A model generated the notes under the pieces. The model did no database searches. It was not told the DNA's origin and saw nothing but the letters and a program-made list of their open reading frames with translations. Positions 27,189 through 36,583 of a DNA stretch of 64,000 bases are shown here, piece after piece; within the stretch, counting starts at the first letter, position 1; every line of letters begins with the position of its first letter. The position numbers and the translations under genes are program-made. Source of the DNA: Bacteroidota bacterium (GTDB taxonomy: Bacteria; Bacteroidota; Bacteroidia; Cytophagales; Cyclobacteriaceae); the NCBI GenBank assembly GCA_024280115.1, contig JAJRQT010000202.1, positions 1 to 64,000 of the forward strand. Direction: 5' to 3'.

Positions 27189-29000
27189 ATGAAGAAAGCC
27201 TACTTGAAATATAATCACTTGATATGGTTAATGAGCAAAATATGTGGGGCATTTGCCCTTCTGCTGATTTATTTGACCTTGTTTTCCATACAATCTTGTA
27301 ATGCCCCAGGAAATGAAAATTTAGTCTTGGGTCAAAAGGAAGACTCATTACAACTGGGAGTTAATTTCATCGAGATCACAAAGAAATCCGGTTTGGAAGA
27401 TTTTCATTATGACAATGGGAGTTACGGAGAATTTTTTCTCCCTGAAATCATGGCCGGAGGAATCGCTTTTATCGACTATGATCAGGATAATTACCAGGAT
27501 ATATCGCTTGTAAAAGGGGGCACGATGAAAGAGGGAGATACTATTGATGGTATAACTCTTTATAAAAATATTAATGGATTGCATTTTAAAGATGTTACTA
27601 AAGAAATGGGCCTCAATAATATCCCTACCTATGGTTTTGGTTTTACAGTCGGTGATTACGACAATGATGGAGATGATGATTTCTTTTTGGCTTCATTGAC
27701 CAATAATTTATTATTCAGAAATGATGGAAATAAATTCACCAATGTCTCAAAGGAGTCTGGTTTGAATGCAAAAAATGTCTGGAGCGCTTGCGCTTTATTT
27801 ATTGATGCAGATAAAGATGGGTGGCTTGATATTTTTGTGGGTAATTATGCAAAGTGGTCTCGTAGAAAAGACAGAAGTTTATTCTGTACTGTTGATGGCA
27901 GGACAGATGATTACTGTTCACCTGATATGTATCCGGGTGAGGCTTGCTCATTTTATCACAATAATGGAGATGGTACTTTTTCTGAAGAAGCGGCCATGCG
28001 TGGATTACATAATCCTATTCCTACCAAAACATTAGGAGTTGTTGAGATTGATTATGACGGCGATGGATGGCCGGATTTATTTATGGCCAATGATGCTGTT
28101 CCCGATTTACTTTTTCGAAATCTTGGAAATGGTGAATTTAAAGAGATGGGCATGGCATTGGGAGTATATTTTGGTTTGGATGGTTCCCCAACAGCAGGTA
28201 TGGGAGTTGCGGTTGGGGATGTTCGAAACAACGGATTGCACACAATTTTTGTCGGAAATTTTTCTGATCAAATGATGACAGTTTTGAGATACACAGAAAA
28301 TGGCGTGTATGAAAATGATACCGAATATTCAAGGATAGGCAGACAAACTATGCATAGCCTTAATTTTGGCTTATCCTTGTTTGATGTTGATTTAGACGGT
28401 GATCTGGATATATTCGCCGCCAATGGACATGTATTTTTGGGAGCCGGGGTTAAGGAGAAAACCACCTCGCTATTGCAGAGGCCACACTTTTTTATCAATA
28501 ATGGAAAAGGAGAGTTTAATGATATTGTTACAGCGAGTCCTTCTTTTTTCAAAGATTCCATGTTAGCCCGTTCAACAGCTTATGCAGATATTGATCTCGA
28601 TGGTGACCTTGACTTGATAATTACAGAAAATACGGGTCCGGTTCACTTGATGAAGAATGTTTCCAGGAAAGGAAATCTTTTAAGAATACTACTGAAAGGA
28701 ACGAATGGAAACCAAAACGCCATAGGAGCCAAGGTGGGGATTCATTACGGAGATGACTTAAAACAGATCAGATATGTTAAATCTTCGGATAGCTATCTCT
28801 CACAATCAGAATTTCCTGTCACCTTTGGATTAGCGGATGAAGATAAAGTGAAAGAAATTAAAATTTCATGGCCTTCAGGTAAGGAGTCAACCTTTCAAAA
28901 TATTGAAGCTAATCAGTTTATACGGATTGAGGAAGGAAAAGAAGATTTCGTTACGGTTAAATCATTTAAAGTGCCTGTTGTACTTGCCGGCAATTACTAA
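27189..29000 (+). CDS. FG-GAP/VCBS repeat protein with C-terminal ASPIC/UnbV domain, lipoprotein
   Basis: About 603 residues from the ATG at 27189; an upstream in-frame ATG at 27153 lies inside the preceding terminator and is rejected. The signal ends at the lipobox IQSC. The body carries repeated calcium-loop motifs of the DxDxDG type (VGDYDNDGDDDFF, DADKDGWLDIFVGN, DYDGDGWPDLFMAND, DVDLDGDLDIFAANG, DIDLDGDLDLIITEN), indicating a beta-propeller. The last ~110 residues are an ASPIC/UnbV domain (GNQNAIGAKVGIHYGD, SWPSGKESTFQNI). Such proteins often follow SusCD pairs in Bacteroidota and are thought to be surface components of glycan uptake; the exact role is unknown. Confidence 0.9.
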   Translation: MKKAYLKYNHLIWLMSKICGAFALLLIYLTLFSIQSCNAPGNENLVLGQKEDSLQLGVNFIEITKKSGLEDFHYDNGSYGEFFLPEIMAGGIAFIDYDQDNYQDISLVKGGTMKEGDTIDGITLYKNINGLHFKDVTKEMGLNNIPTYGFGFTVGDYDNDGDDDFFLASLTNNLLFRNDGNKFTNVSKESGLNAKNVWSACALFIDADKDGWLDIFVGNYAKWSRRKDRSLFCTVDGRTDDYCSPDMYPGEACSFYHNNGDGTFSEEAAMRGLHNPIPTKTLGVVEIDYDGDGWPDLFMANDAVPDLLFRNLGNGEFKEMGMALGVYFGLDGSPTAGMGVAVGDVRNNGLHTIFVGNFSDQMMTVLRYTENGVYENDTEYSRIGRQTMHSLNFGLSLFDVDLDGDLDIFAANGHVFLGAGVKEKTTSLLQRPHFFINNGKGEFNDIVTASPSFFKDSMLARSTAYADIDLDGDLDLIITENTGPVHLMKNVSRKGNLLRILLKGTNGNQNAIGAKVGIHYGDDLKQIRYVKSSDSYLSQSEFPVTFGLADEDKVKEIKISWPSGKESTFQNIEANQFIRIEEGKEDFVTVKSFKVPVVLAGNY

Positions 29001-29186
29001 AACACTGTTTACTAGTTATATCAATTTATCAATTCGATGAAAAATAAGTGTTATTGTCAATTAAAGAGTATCTCAACACTATTGATTAGGCCCAAATGCC
29101 ACTGATTTATCCCAAACCAATTTTTTATAAATTTTATATATGTCAATCATCTTAGCTTGACAGAGAATTAATATAATTTTAAAAAA

Positions 29187-30650
29187 ATGCTCATGGTTTT
29201 AAAAAAACAAACCAGATATATAAAAAGAAAGCTGGGACTTTTTATCATTATCATTTTTGCCTTAAGCCATCATGTATTTTTAATCGCGCAGGATAATACC
29301 TTTCCTAAACTACCAAGTCCAATTCAGGGACCTATTGGACAACATGATTATTCCAGGACACTGGTAATGAAACTTGATTTGTCTAATCCCGATGGCAAAG
29401 GTGGTTCGAACGTGTATTGTGATTTTGAAACTGCCCTTGAATTTATAAAACAGGCCGACCAGCTCACACTTCAGGTTCCCAAAATTATTTATTTGGTAGG
29501 ATGGCAATACAGAGGACTCGACGATAAATATCCCGCGATGTTCGAAGTCAATAGTTTGCTGAAAAGACCACAAGATGAAAATGCACGTGAGAGCTTGCTG
29601 TGGCTCATGCGTGAAGCGAGAAAATTCCACACCACGGTTAGTCTGCACATCAATATGACCGATGCCTATGACGATTCCCCATTATGGGATATCTATGTAG
29701 AAAACGACCTAATTTCAAAAAAACGATTTGGAGGCCTCATGGTAATTGGAAACTATAATAACCGCAATGCTTATCAGATCAATTATAAAAATGAATGGAA
29801 TACAGGCTGGACACAAAAACGGATTGACAGCCTGATAAACCTTTTGCCGGAATTGAAAAACGCAGGAACTATACACATCGATGCCTGGATCGCAAGGGAA
29901 AGCAAAGGCCATTACGAATCGTTGGTTACGGAATCGGAATATCAAAAAAAGGCGTTAAACTATTGGAGAGAAAAAGGGATCGATGTGACCAGTGAATGGG
30001 TGATGGACTACATGACCGGACTGGTGCCTTTTGCCTGGCATTTTAATGCCCGGAACCAGCAACAATATCTGGACGTCCCAGCTAATGTTTATACCGGAAG
30101 TGGCATAAACCCAGATGTTGCAGGCAGCGATTTCGGCTTGGGATTTCTGTTTGGACAGAGTATGTATGGCGAAGGTTTGTGGCCTTATTGGAACCGAAGT
30201 GAAGAAGACAGAAAAAACTGGGATAAGAAGTTTGCCGCAAAGTTTTATCTGAATTGCCTTCAATATTTTTATCTCAACCGGTTAGACCGGATTTCTGTGT
30301 CCGTGTCTCGTAATGACAGAATTGCCAAATTTTCCAACAGAGTTTCTGTTTCGCTAAAAGACAGTACGGTGTATGAAAAGGATATACAGCTCAGGGAGAG
30401 AAACACCGTGCTTTTTCCTGTGGTTTGGAAAGAGGATCCGAGCCTTGCTGCTTACAGTCTGGATGGGGAAACCAATAAATCATTCAAACTTCCGGGAATA
30501 TGGAAGTATTTGCAAACCATCAATCTTTATGAAGTAAGTATTGATGGGCTGAAGTATATTGATAAAATAGAAGTGAAAGATGAAGCCATTTCCTTAAATA
30601 TGGTGGCAGGTCAACCCTATTTGCTACGGCCTGAACGAAAAGTAAATTGA
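29187..30650 (+). CDS. Putative (beta/alpha)8 glycosidase, weakly GH101-like
   Basis: 487 residues with an N-terminal signal/anchor (LFIIIIFALSHHVFLIAQ). The central region looks like a TIM barrel: KIIYLVGWQYRGLDDKYP, TTVSLHINMTDAYDD, TIHIDAWIARES and IDVTSEWVMDY. The spacing and style of D232 (HIDAW) and E270 (TSEW) recall the nucleophile and acid/base of GH101 endo-alpha-N-acetylgalactosaminidases. A short beta domain finishes the protein (PYLLRPE). It is much shorter than classical GH101 enzymes, and the assignment rests on pattern only. It directly precedes another large candidate glycosidase (24 bp to that gene's chosen start), so they probably act together. Confidence 0.6.
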   Translation: MLMVLKKQTRYIKRKLGLFIIIIFALSHHVFLIAQDNTFPKLPSPIQGPIGQHDYSRTLVMKLDLSNPDGKGGSNVYCDFETALEFIKQADQLTLQVPKIIYLVGWQYRGLDDKYPAMFEVNSLLKRPQDENARESLLWLMREARKFHTTVSLHINMTDAYDDSPLWDIYVENDLISKKRFGGLMVIGNYNNRNAYQINYKNEWNTGWTQKRIDSLINLLPELKNAGTIHIDAWIARESKGHYESLVTESEYQKKALNYWREKGIDVTSEWVMDYMTGLVPFAWHFNARNQQQYLDVPANVYTGSGINPDVAGSDFGLGFLFGQSMYGEGLWPYWNRSEEDRKNWDKKFAAKFYLNCLQYFYLNRLDRISVSVSRNDRIAKFSNRVSVSLKDSTVYEKDIQLRERNTVLFPVVWKEDPSLAAYSLDGETNKSFKLPGIWKYLQTINLYEVSIDGLKYIDKIEVKDEAISLNMVAGQPYLLRPERKVN

Positions 30651-30674
30651 GTGAAACCAGTAAATTTTATAAAG

Positions 30675-31748
30675 ATGAACAATAGGATCAAGGTACATTT
30701 TTTGACAGGGCTTTTCCTTTTAATATATTTTATGGGTAACGCCCAAAAAGCAGGTAAAAACCATGATCCGGATCCGCAAGGAAAAGGTGAAAAACCGTAT
30801 GAAATGAAAGACAGGGTGGAGGAGCGTGAGCCGGCGATTACTTTTAAAGATTGCACTAAATGGACAATTGAGGCAAATGGCTGCGAGGCAGGATTGTACC
30901 GATCCGATGATCAAGTATTGTACCGCGATTATGTGGGTAAGCTCACGTATAAAAGCACCGCTGAAAAATCGGAAATTGTATTAAAACCCAAGGTGCCCAT
31001 CACCATGGAAGACTCATGGGATTGCATTAATTTTTGGAATTACGGTGCCCACTGGCTTTGGGGCGAACCAGATTCAAGACGTGCATTCCGGTATTTTGCA
31101 CTCATAGAAGATGCTGACCAAAAAGTGCATGAAATCAATTTTGTACAAAGCGGGAATCAGGGGATGGTACATAAATACTGGTTTATGAACCATATCAAAT
31201 TGCCAGAAAGTTTAAAACGACCAATTGTGTTTGTGGGTATCAAATTTGCCGGAAGAAATGTCACGGATGATGAGGCTTTAAATATTTACCTCGGGCCGAT
31301 ATATGCGTATGAAGAAATCCTGGAGCCACTCCAGTTTGACCCATATCCTGAAAAACTGCCTTTCCCAACAAGAAAGACTACTATTCTTCCAATAAATATA
31401 ACACTGGATTTCACAACGGAAGCAGGAGATAAAAATAAGTCTGTCGAATTTACTTACTCCGGAGATGATACACGATTGACGTACACCATTGGGTTAGGAG
31501 AACATTTTCCTTTCGATATTTCATTGAGCCATGGATCGAAACTCAATTTGCTGAATGATGCCAATTTTCAATTTGATGAAGGAGAAGCTCAATGGTCGAT
31601 TGACGAGAAAAAATTAGAAAGGGATACTTTATTTATTCGGGCAAGCGCAAAAGTGGCTGGGAATATTCACCTATTCAGGTTTTACTATACCCTTCAACTA
31701 AAGACATTGGTCGTAGGAATGGACGAAAGGGAGAAATCGGTCATGTAA
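30675..31748 (+). CDS. N-terminal part of a frameshifted large glycosidase (beta-sandwich half)
   Basis: About 357 residues from the ATG at 30675 (an in-frame GTG at 30651 abuts the previous stop). Signal peptide (HFLTGLFLLIYFMGNAQ), then beta-rich sequence resembling a carbohydrate-binding or glycosidase N-terminal beta-sandwich (ITFKDCTKWTIEANGCEAGL, FWNYGAHWLWGEPDSRRAF). The frame ends abruptly at a TAA at 31746. Translating the other frame from 31739 gives GHVKKVDIGNISKVKEGKL running without a stop into the next coding region. The simplest reading is one missing base near 31738-31740 (TCGGTCAT), splitting one ~1040-residue gene. It could be a real mutation or an assembly error. Confidence 0.65.
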   Translation: MNNRIKVHFLTGLFLLIYFMGNAQKAGKNHDPDPQGKGEKPYEMKDRVEEREPAITFKDCTKWTIEANGCEAGLYRSDDQVLYRDYVGKLTYKSTAEKSEIVLKPKVPITMEDSWDCINFWNYGAHWLWGEPDSRRAFRYFALIEDADQKVHEINFVQSGNQGMVHKYWFMNHIKLPESLKRPIVFVGIKFAGRNVTDDEALNIYLGPIYAYEEILEPLQFDPYPEKLPFPTRKTTILPINITLDFTTEAGDKNKSVEFTYSGDDTRLTYTIGLGEHFPFDISLSHGSKLNLLNDANFQFDEGEAQWSIDEKKLERDTLFIRASAKVAGNIHLFRFYYTLQLKTLVVGMDEREKSVM

Positions 31749-31777
31749 AAAAAGTTGATATAGGAAACATAAGTAAG

Positions 31778-33793
31778 GTGAAAGAAGGGAAACTTATTCG
31801 GATTCCATTTTTAAATTTTGATTATAATAGAGGCCCCAGGATTTTATATGCCGATGGGCTGTTTTATTTTATGCAGTTCGATTGGTACTATACGGACGCT
31901 TCAAAATACTATGCCAACTACCCGGAAATAAAAGAGGGCAAGGCCATTCATAATGGAGGCGTGCTATACATTCCAAAAACAAACGGTGAGCGAAACCCGC
32001 TCCACGAACGCTTGTTTATCAACATTTCACCTGATGTCCACGAAGTTTTTCCAACAATTGACAATCCAAAATCTCCGATGCGATCTGCGCAGGCCAATCG
32101 ATTGTGGCGGATCAACGGAGACCCCAATCATGATAATTTGAAGGAGGAGGCCAAAAGATTGCGAAGTCTTGGCATTGAAAACCTGACCATCAGGTATCAT
32201 GAAGGCATCTGGCGCGATGGAGGAGAGAGTTATACATTTAGACTTGAAACAGCGCCCGGAAGGGGAGGTAATCAGGCAGTGAAGGAGATGGTCGATTATG
32301 TGAAATCTCAGGGATGGCGAGTAGGGCTTTACAGCAATTATACAGACTTCGCCCCGGTCAATGCCAACTGGAATGAAGACTGGGTTCAGCGTGGCCCCAA
32401 GGGCGAATGGCAAGTAAGCTGGTCGAGATGTTTTGCCCCAAAGCCTATGATAGCTTTGGAAGTTGAGCGTAAAAATGCACCAAAAATCCATGAAATGTTT
32501 GGCTCCAATCACAGCTATTGCGATGTGCACACGGCAGTTTCCCCGATGTCACGGGTCGATTACGATTACAGGGTTCCGGGCGCTGCGACTTTTAGAAGGA
32601 CATTCGAGTGCTATGGTCAGATATTGCTGAATGAGAAAAAAGCCTATTCAGGTCCGGTTTATTCAGAAGGCAACAACCACTGGTGGTATGCAGGATTGAC
32701 AGACGGCAACTATGCCAACGCTAGGCCGGAGCTGAGTAAGCAGGCGATATTCCCGGATTTTCAACTGCTCAAAATCCATCCCCTCGAAATGGACGCCGGC
32801 AATGTGCATGCGACGGGGAGTGAATACCTCGCATACACACTTGCCTATGGAAATATTGGCATTTGTGATGGCGATGAAACGGAAATGATGAAGCGGTATT
32901 ATATGCTACAGCCCTTGCAGGAGCATTATTCTATGATTCCCATAAAACGAATAGAGTATGAGTACAATGGGAAATTTGTAACTACTTCAGAGGCATTGAT
33001 CAATGGATATAATGAAAATGCCAGGTTGAAATTAGAGTATAAAACGAGGTTTAAAGTGTTTGTAAACTTTGATGAAAAATCATGGACTTTTAATGAAAAT
33101 GGGCAAGAATTTACATTGCCTCAATTCGGAGTTTTTGCAAGCACGGCTGATGGTGATAGTTGGTCATTGTCCGGCAGGCCTGATCAAGTCCCCGGGGAGA
33201 AAGATGTGGATATAATGCACAGCAAATCCATGCACTACCTCGATACAAAAGACAGATATTACAACTCGAAATCAATTTCAGGGAATGGGCAAATCGCCAT
33301 GAAAAAAGAAGCCTTTGGCTGGGAGATTATTCCGGCAAGGCATTTTGATGAGTTTGGTTTTGATCCGAACCTAATCGGATTGGAAGATATAAACCTGAAA
33401 ATTGAATCTGTCAAAGAAAATGGATTGCCTGGAGATAAAGTTGAAGCCAGGTGGGGCAGGGGCAAATATTATATCATGGGTGAAGTAGCACAAGCGCTCA
33501 AATACAGGATTGTGCCCTATGTTGGTAGTGTCCCGGTTTCAGTAGAATGTAAAGATTATAAAGTATCGTCAGGACAGGAATTAATACTTAAATTGCCTTC
33601 AAATTCACAAGGTCCTGACTATCAATTGGCGTGGCATTTCGATGATCGAAAAGTTAAAACTTCATTAAATTTTGTCAACAACATTTATACGACCAAGGTG
33701 CCTGTGTTATCAGAGAAGGATCAACACTTTTGGCTCAAAATATCAACAGAAGAACATGGATATATATGGTTGGATTTCTTGAGAAAATTATAA
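31778..33793 (+). CDS. C-terminal catalytic part of the frameshifted large glycosidase
   Basis: 671 residues from a GTG at 31778; the open frame actually extends back to about 31739 and has no signal peptide, as expected for the second half of a broken gene. It contains a probable (beta/alpha)8 barrel: NLTIRYHEGIWRDGG, GWRVGLYSNYTDFAP, HSYCDVHTAVSP (D249) and PVYSEGNNHWWYAG (E297). These are candidate catalytic acids, 48 residues apart. A C-terminal beta region ends the protein. The family is not recognised with certainty; the layout loosely recalls the GH101/GH129 group. The gene lies between the GH101-like candidate and GH92. Confidence 0.6.
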   Translation: MKEGKLIRIPFLNFDYNRGPRILYADGLFYFMQFDWYYTDASKYYANYPEIKEGKAIHNGGVLYIPKTNGERNPLHERLFINISPDVHEVFPTIDNPKSPMRSAQANRLWRINGDPNHDNLKEEAKRLRSLGIENLTIRYHEGIWRDGGESYTFRLETAPGRGGNQAVKEMVDYVKSQGWRVGLYSNYTDFAPVNANWNEDWVQRGPKGEWQVSWSRCFAPKPMIALEVERKNAPKIHEMFGSNHSYCDVHTAVSPMSRVDYDYRVPGAATFRRTFECYGQILLNEKKAYSGPVYSEGNNHWWYAGLTDGNYANARPELSKQAIFPDFQLLKIHPLEMDAGNVHATGSEYLAYTLAYGNIGICDGDETEMMKRYYMLQPLQEHYSMIPIKRIEYEYNGKFVTTSEALINGYNENARLKLEYKTRFKVFVNFDEKSWTFNENGQEFTLPQFGVFASTADGDSWSLSGRPDQVPGEKDVDIMHSKSMHYLDTKDRYYNSKSISGNGQIAMKKEAFGWEIIPARHFDEFGFDPNLIGLEDINLKIESVKENGLPGDKVEARWGRGKYYIMGEVAQALKYRIVPYVGSVPVSVECKDYKVSSGQELILKLPSNSQGPDYQLAWHFDDRKVKTSLNFVNNIYTTKVPVLSEKDQHFWLKISTEEHGYIWLDFLRKL

Positions 33794-33811
33794 ATTTAGA
33801 ATATCAAGTGT

Positions 33812-33894
33812 TGAGTCCAGTCCGAAAAATCAATGAACTCTGTAAAGTCCCCTTTAGGGGATTTAGGGGTGTTTTACTTTTCGGAGTGGACTCA
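33812..33894. repeat. 83-bp palindromic intergenic element
   Basis: 17-bp outer inverted repeats with one mismatch (TGAGTCCAGTCCGAAAA at 33812-33828, complement at 33878-33894) enclose CCCCTTTAGGGGATTTAGGGG. It has the same core and layout as the elements at 4915 and 40264, with unrelated arms. It fills the gap before the GH92 gene. Confidence 0.7.
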
Positions 33895-33930
33895 GTGTTT
33901 AACCTGTCAAATGAGAAACGCCATTAGAAA

Positions 33931-36519
33931 ATGAAAAAAAAAAATAGTACAACCTTTGACATCAGATCAGTATTTTTTGCGTCTATACTTTTGTCGTTGA
34001 CAGTATTCATATTTGGATGTAAAGAAAACAGCAACACAATTCAATCTGAACCTGATGACCTTTCTGGTTATGTCGATCCATTTATTGGAACCGATAAAGA
34101 GGGCAACACTTTTCCCGGAGCTTGTTTGCCTTTTGGCATGGTGCAGCTAAGTCCGGATAATGGTTTTAGGGGAGTAAAGGGATATAATTATGCTAAAAAG
34201 TCGATTTTGGGTTTTAGTCATACGCATTTGAGCGGTACCGGGTCCGGCACCAAAACCAATTACAACAACATCCTGATCATGCCTACAACGGGAGATTTGA
34301 AGACATATCCAGGAGTAGCAAAAGACCCGAACACAAAGGCAAGAAATAACCTGGAAGAGCGGCTGGACAAACTTTCGGATGAAGAACAGCAAAGTTGGGA
34401 GAAGATGTCCCGGGCAGATCAACGAAAGAAATGGAAATCATTGCTCGAAGAAGAAAAACAAAACATCCTGACAGATATGGTCAACTCCGGTGCTGATACA
34501 TCTGAGGTGATCAAAGGGTATGAATCTGCGTATAGTCACAGCGAAGAAGAAGCGAGCCCCGGATATTATGCTGTCGATCTCAAGGATTATGGAATCAGGG
34601 CGGAGATGACAACCACCGAGCGTGTTGGATTTCACAGATACACATTCCCGGACTCACAGGAAGCACATTTTATCATTGATGTAACCCATTCACTTACTCT
34701 TGATCGCGACGCTTATGTGAAAATTGTGAACGATCATCAAATCGAAGGATATGTGACCGGCGATATGGAAGGCAATCATAGTCGTCCGCTGACCTGTTAC
34801 TTTTTTGCTGAATTCAGTAAGCCTTTTGTTTCTTCTGGCGTGTGGAATGGTGATAGTATTAATCACACTATTAACACAATGTCAGGGAAGGAAGGAGTTG
34901 GGGCTTTTGTGAACTTTACAACGCAAAAGGATGAACAGGTTATGATCAAGGTAGGCATCTCTTTTGTAAGTACTACAGGCGCAAAAAAGAATTTGGAGAC
35001 AGAAATTCCCCACTGGGATTTTGATGAAATCAGAACACAGGCGCAGAATACCTGGAATGAAAAGCTAAATAAAATAAAAGTAAAGGGAGGCTCTGAAAGT
35101 CAAAAGATTACTTTCTACACTTCTTTATATCATTCTTTGATGTTCCCCCGAACATTTTCTGATGTTGACGGATCGTATTTCAGCCATTTTGACAATACGG
35201 TGCATCGCAATCAAAGTGGGCCTTACTATGTCGATTTTTCGCTTTGGGATACCTATCGGGCCCAGCACCCATTGTTGGCATATCTTGAGCCGGAAAGACA
35301 AAATGGTATGATCAATACTTTTTTGAATATGTATGATCAAGGGGGCAGGCTTCCACTTTTTGTGAGTTATAAAAATTATTATATGAAAGTGATGATTGGA
35401 GATCATGCTACTTCGGTCATTGTAGATTCGTATATGAAAGGAATTCGCGATTTCGATATTGAAAAAGCATATGAAGCCATGAGAAAAAATGCCATGCTAC
35501 CTGGTGAGAAAGCCAGTAGCCGAACAGGTTTGACTGATTATATAAATCTTGGCTATGCTCCGGCAGACAAGGTGCGGGAGTCTGTTTCAGTAACTTTAGA
35601 AAATGCCTATGATGATTGGTGTTTATCAGAAATAGCAAAAGATTTAGGTAAAATCGATGATTATGAAATCTTTAGAAAAAGGGCGAAGTATTATGAAAAC
35701 TTGTATGACGAATCTACAGGATTGATGCGACCAAAGATGGTCGATGGTTCATGGCTTCCCATGTGTGATGATTCGCCAAATATTATCAGAAAAAACGGTC
35801 ATCCTTTTTATAGTTGTTTCGACCCGCTTTGGGTTGGCGTAAGTCCTAACCGGCACTTTACCGAATCGAATGCCTGGCAATATTTTTGGCATGTACCCTA
35901 TGATGTGCAAGGATTGATTGACCTGGTCGGCGGGCGCGAAAAATTTGTAAGTAAACTTGATACGCTGTTTACCATGACCCCGGATGAAACCGGGCCGGCG
36001 TATGCACCACTTTATAGTAAAATTGGTCAGTATGTACATGGAAATGAACCGGTTCATCACGTTGGATATTTATATAATTACGCCGGAGCGCCCTGGAAGA
36101 CCCAGCAGCGTGTACATCAGATTATGGAGGAGAAATATATTGCAGCGCCTGACGGATTGTGCGGCAACGATGATATGGGCCAGATGTCCGCCTGGTACCT
36201 GTTTAGTGCGATGGGATTTTATCCTGTAGCCCCGGGGCAAAATATATTTGTGATTGGGACACCACTGTTTGAGGAAGCAAGTTTAGATCTTGGTGAATTC
36301 TACCATGGTCAGAAATTTACAATAAAAGCTGAAGGTGTTTCTGCTGATAATTATTATATCCAATCGGCAACCTTAAACGGGGAAAACTATAGCAAAACTT
36401 GGATTCATCATGACGATATTATAAAAGGTGGAGAGCTGATTTTTAAAATGGGACCTAAGCCGAATAAACAATGGGGAAGTAAACCTGAAGATGCGCCTCC
36501 TTCCATGACCAGAAATTAA
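33931..36519 (+). CDS. GH92 alpha-mannosidase-family lipoprotein
   Basis: 862 residues with a lipoprotein signal (lipobox IFGC, Cys30). GH92 signature elements occur in order: YVDPFIGTDKEGNTFPGA, FGMVQLSPDNG, ILGFSHTHLSGTG, FHRYTFPDS, YVDFSLWDTYR, the acid region FTESNAWQYFWHVPYD (E645) and the base region CGNDDMGQMSAWYLFSAMG (D747/D748). Family knowledge: GH92 are calcium-dependent inverting exo-alpha-mannosidases. An unusual highly charged helical insertion occupies about residues 131-197 between TYPG and AYSHSEEEASPGYY. The EEP-family gene follows after 64 bp, perhaps linking mannose and phosphodiester removal. Confidence 0.93.
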   Translation: MKKKNSTTFDIRSVFFASILLSLTVFIFGCKENSNTIQSEPDDLSGYVDPFIGTDKEGNTFPGACLPFGMVQLSPDNGFRGVKGYNYAKKSILGFSHTHLSGTGSGTKTNYNNILIMPTTGDLKTYPGVAKDPNTKARNNLEERLDKLSDEEQQSWEKMSRADQRKKWKSLLEEEKQNILTDMVNSGADTSEVIKGYESAYSHSEEEASPGYYAVDLKDYGIRAEMTTTERVGFHRYTFPDSQEAHFIIDVTHSLTLDRDAYVKIVNDHQIEGYVTGDMEGNHSRPLTCYFFAEFSKPFVSSGVWNGDSINHTINTMSGKEGVGAFVNFTTQKDEQVMIKVGISFVSTTGAKKNLETEIPHWDFDEIRTQAQNTWNEKLNKIKVKGGSESQKITFYTSLYHSLMFPRTFSDVDGSYFSHFDNTVHRNQSGPYYVDFSLWDTYRAQHPLLAYLEPERQNGMINTFLNMYDQGGRLPLFVSYKNYYMKVMIGDHATSVIVDSYMKGIRDFDIEKAYEAMRKNAMLPGEKASSRTGLTDYINLGYAPADKVRESVSVTLENAYDDWCLSEIAKDLGKIDDYEIFRKRAKYYENLYDESTGLMRPKMVDGSWLPMCDDSPNIIRKNGHPFYSCFDPLWVGVSPNRHFTESNAWQYFWHVPYDVQGLIDLVGGREKFVSKLDTLFTMTPDETGPAYAPLYSKIGQYVHGNEPVHHVGYLYNYAGAPWKTQQRVHQIMEEKYIAAPDGLCGNDDMGQMSAWYLFSAMGFYPVAPGQNIFVIGTPLFEEASLDLGEFYHGQKFTIKAEGVSADNYYIQSATLNGENYSKTWIHHDDIIKGGELIFKMGPKPNKQWGSKPEDAPPSMTRN

Positions 36520-36583
36520 CTATTGAATTAACAGTAGAACAAAATAATTTATAAAATTATAGAGGAACTTTTTTTTAATAAGT

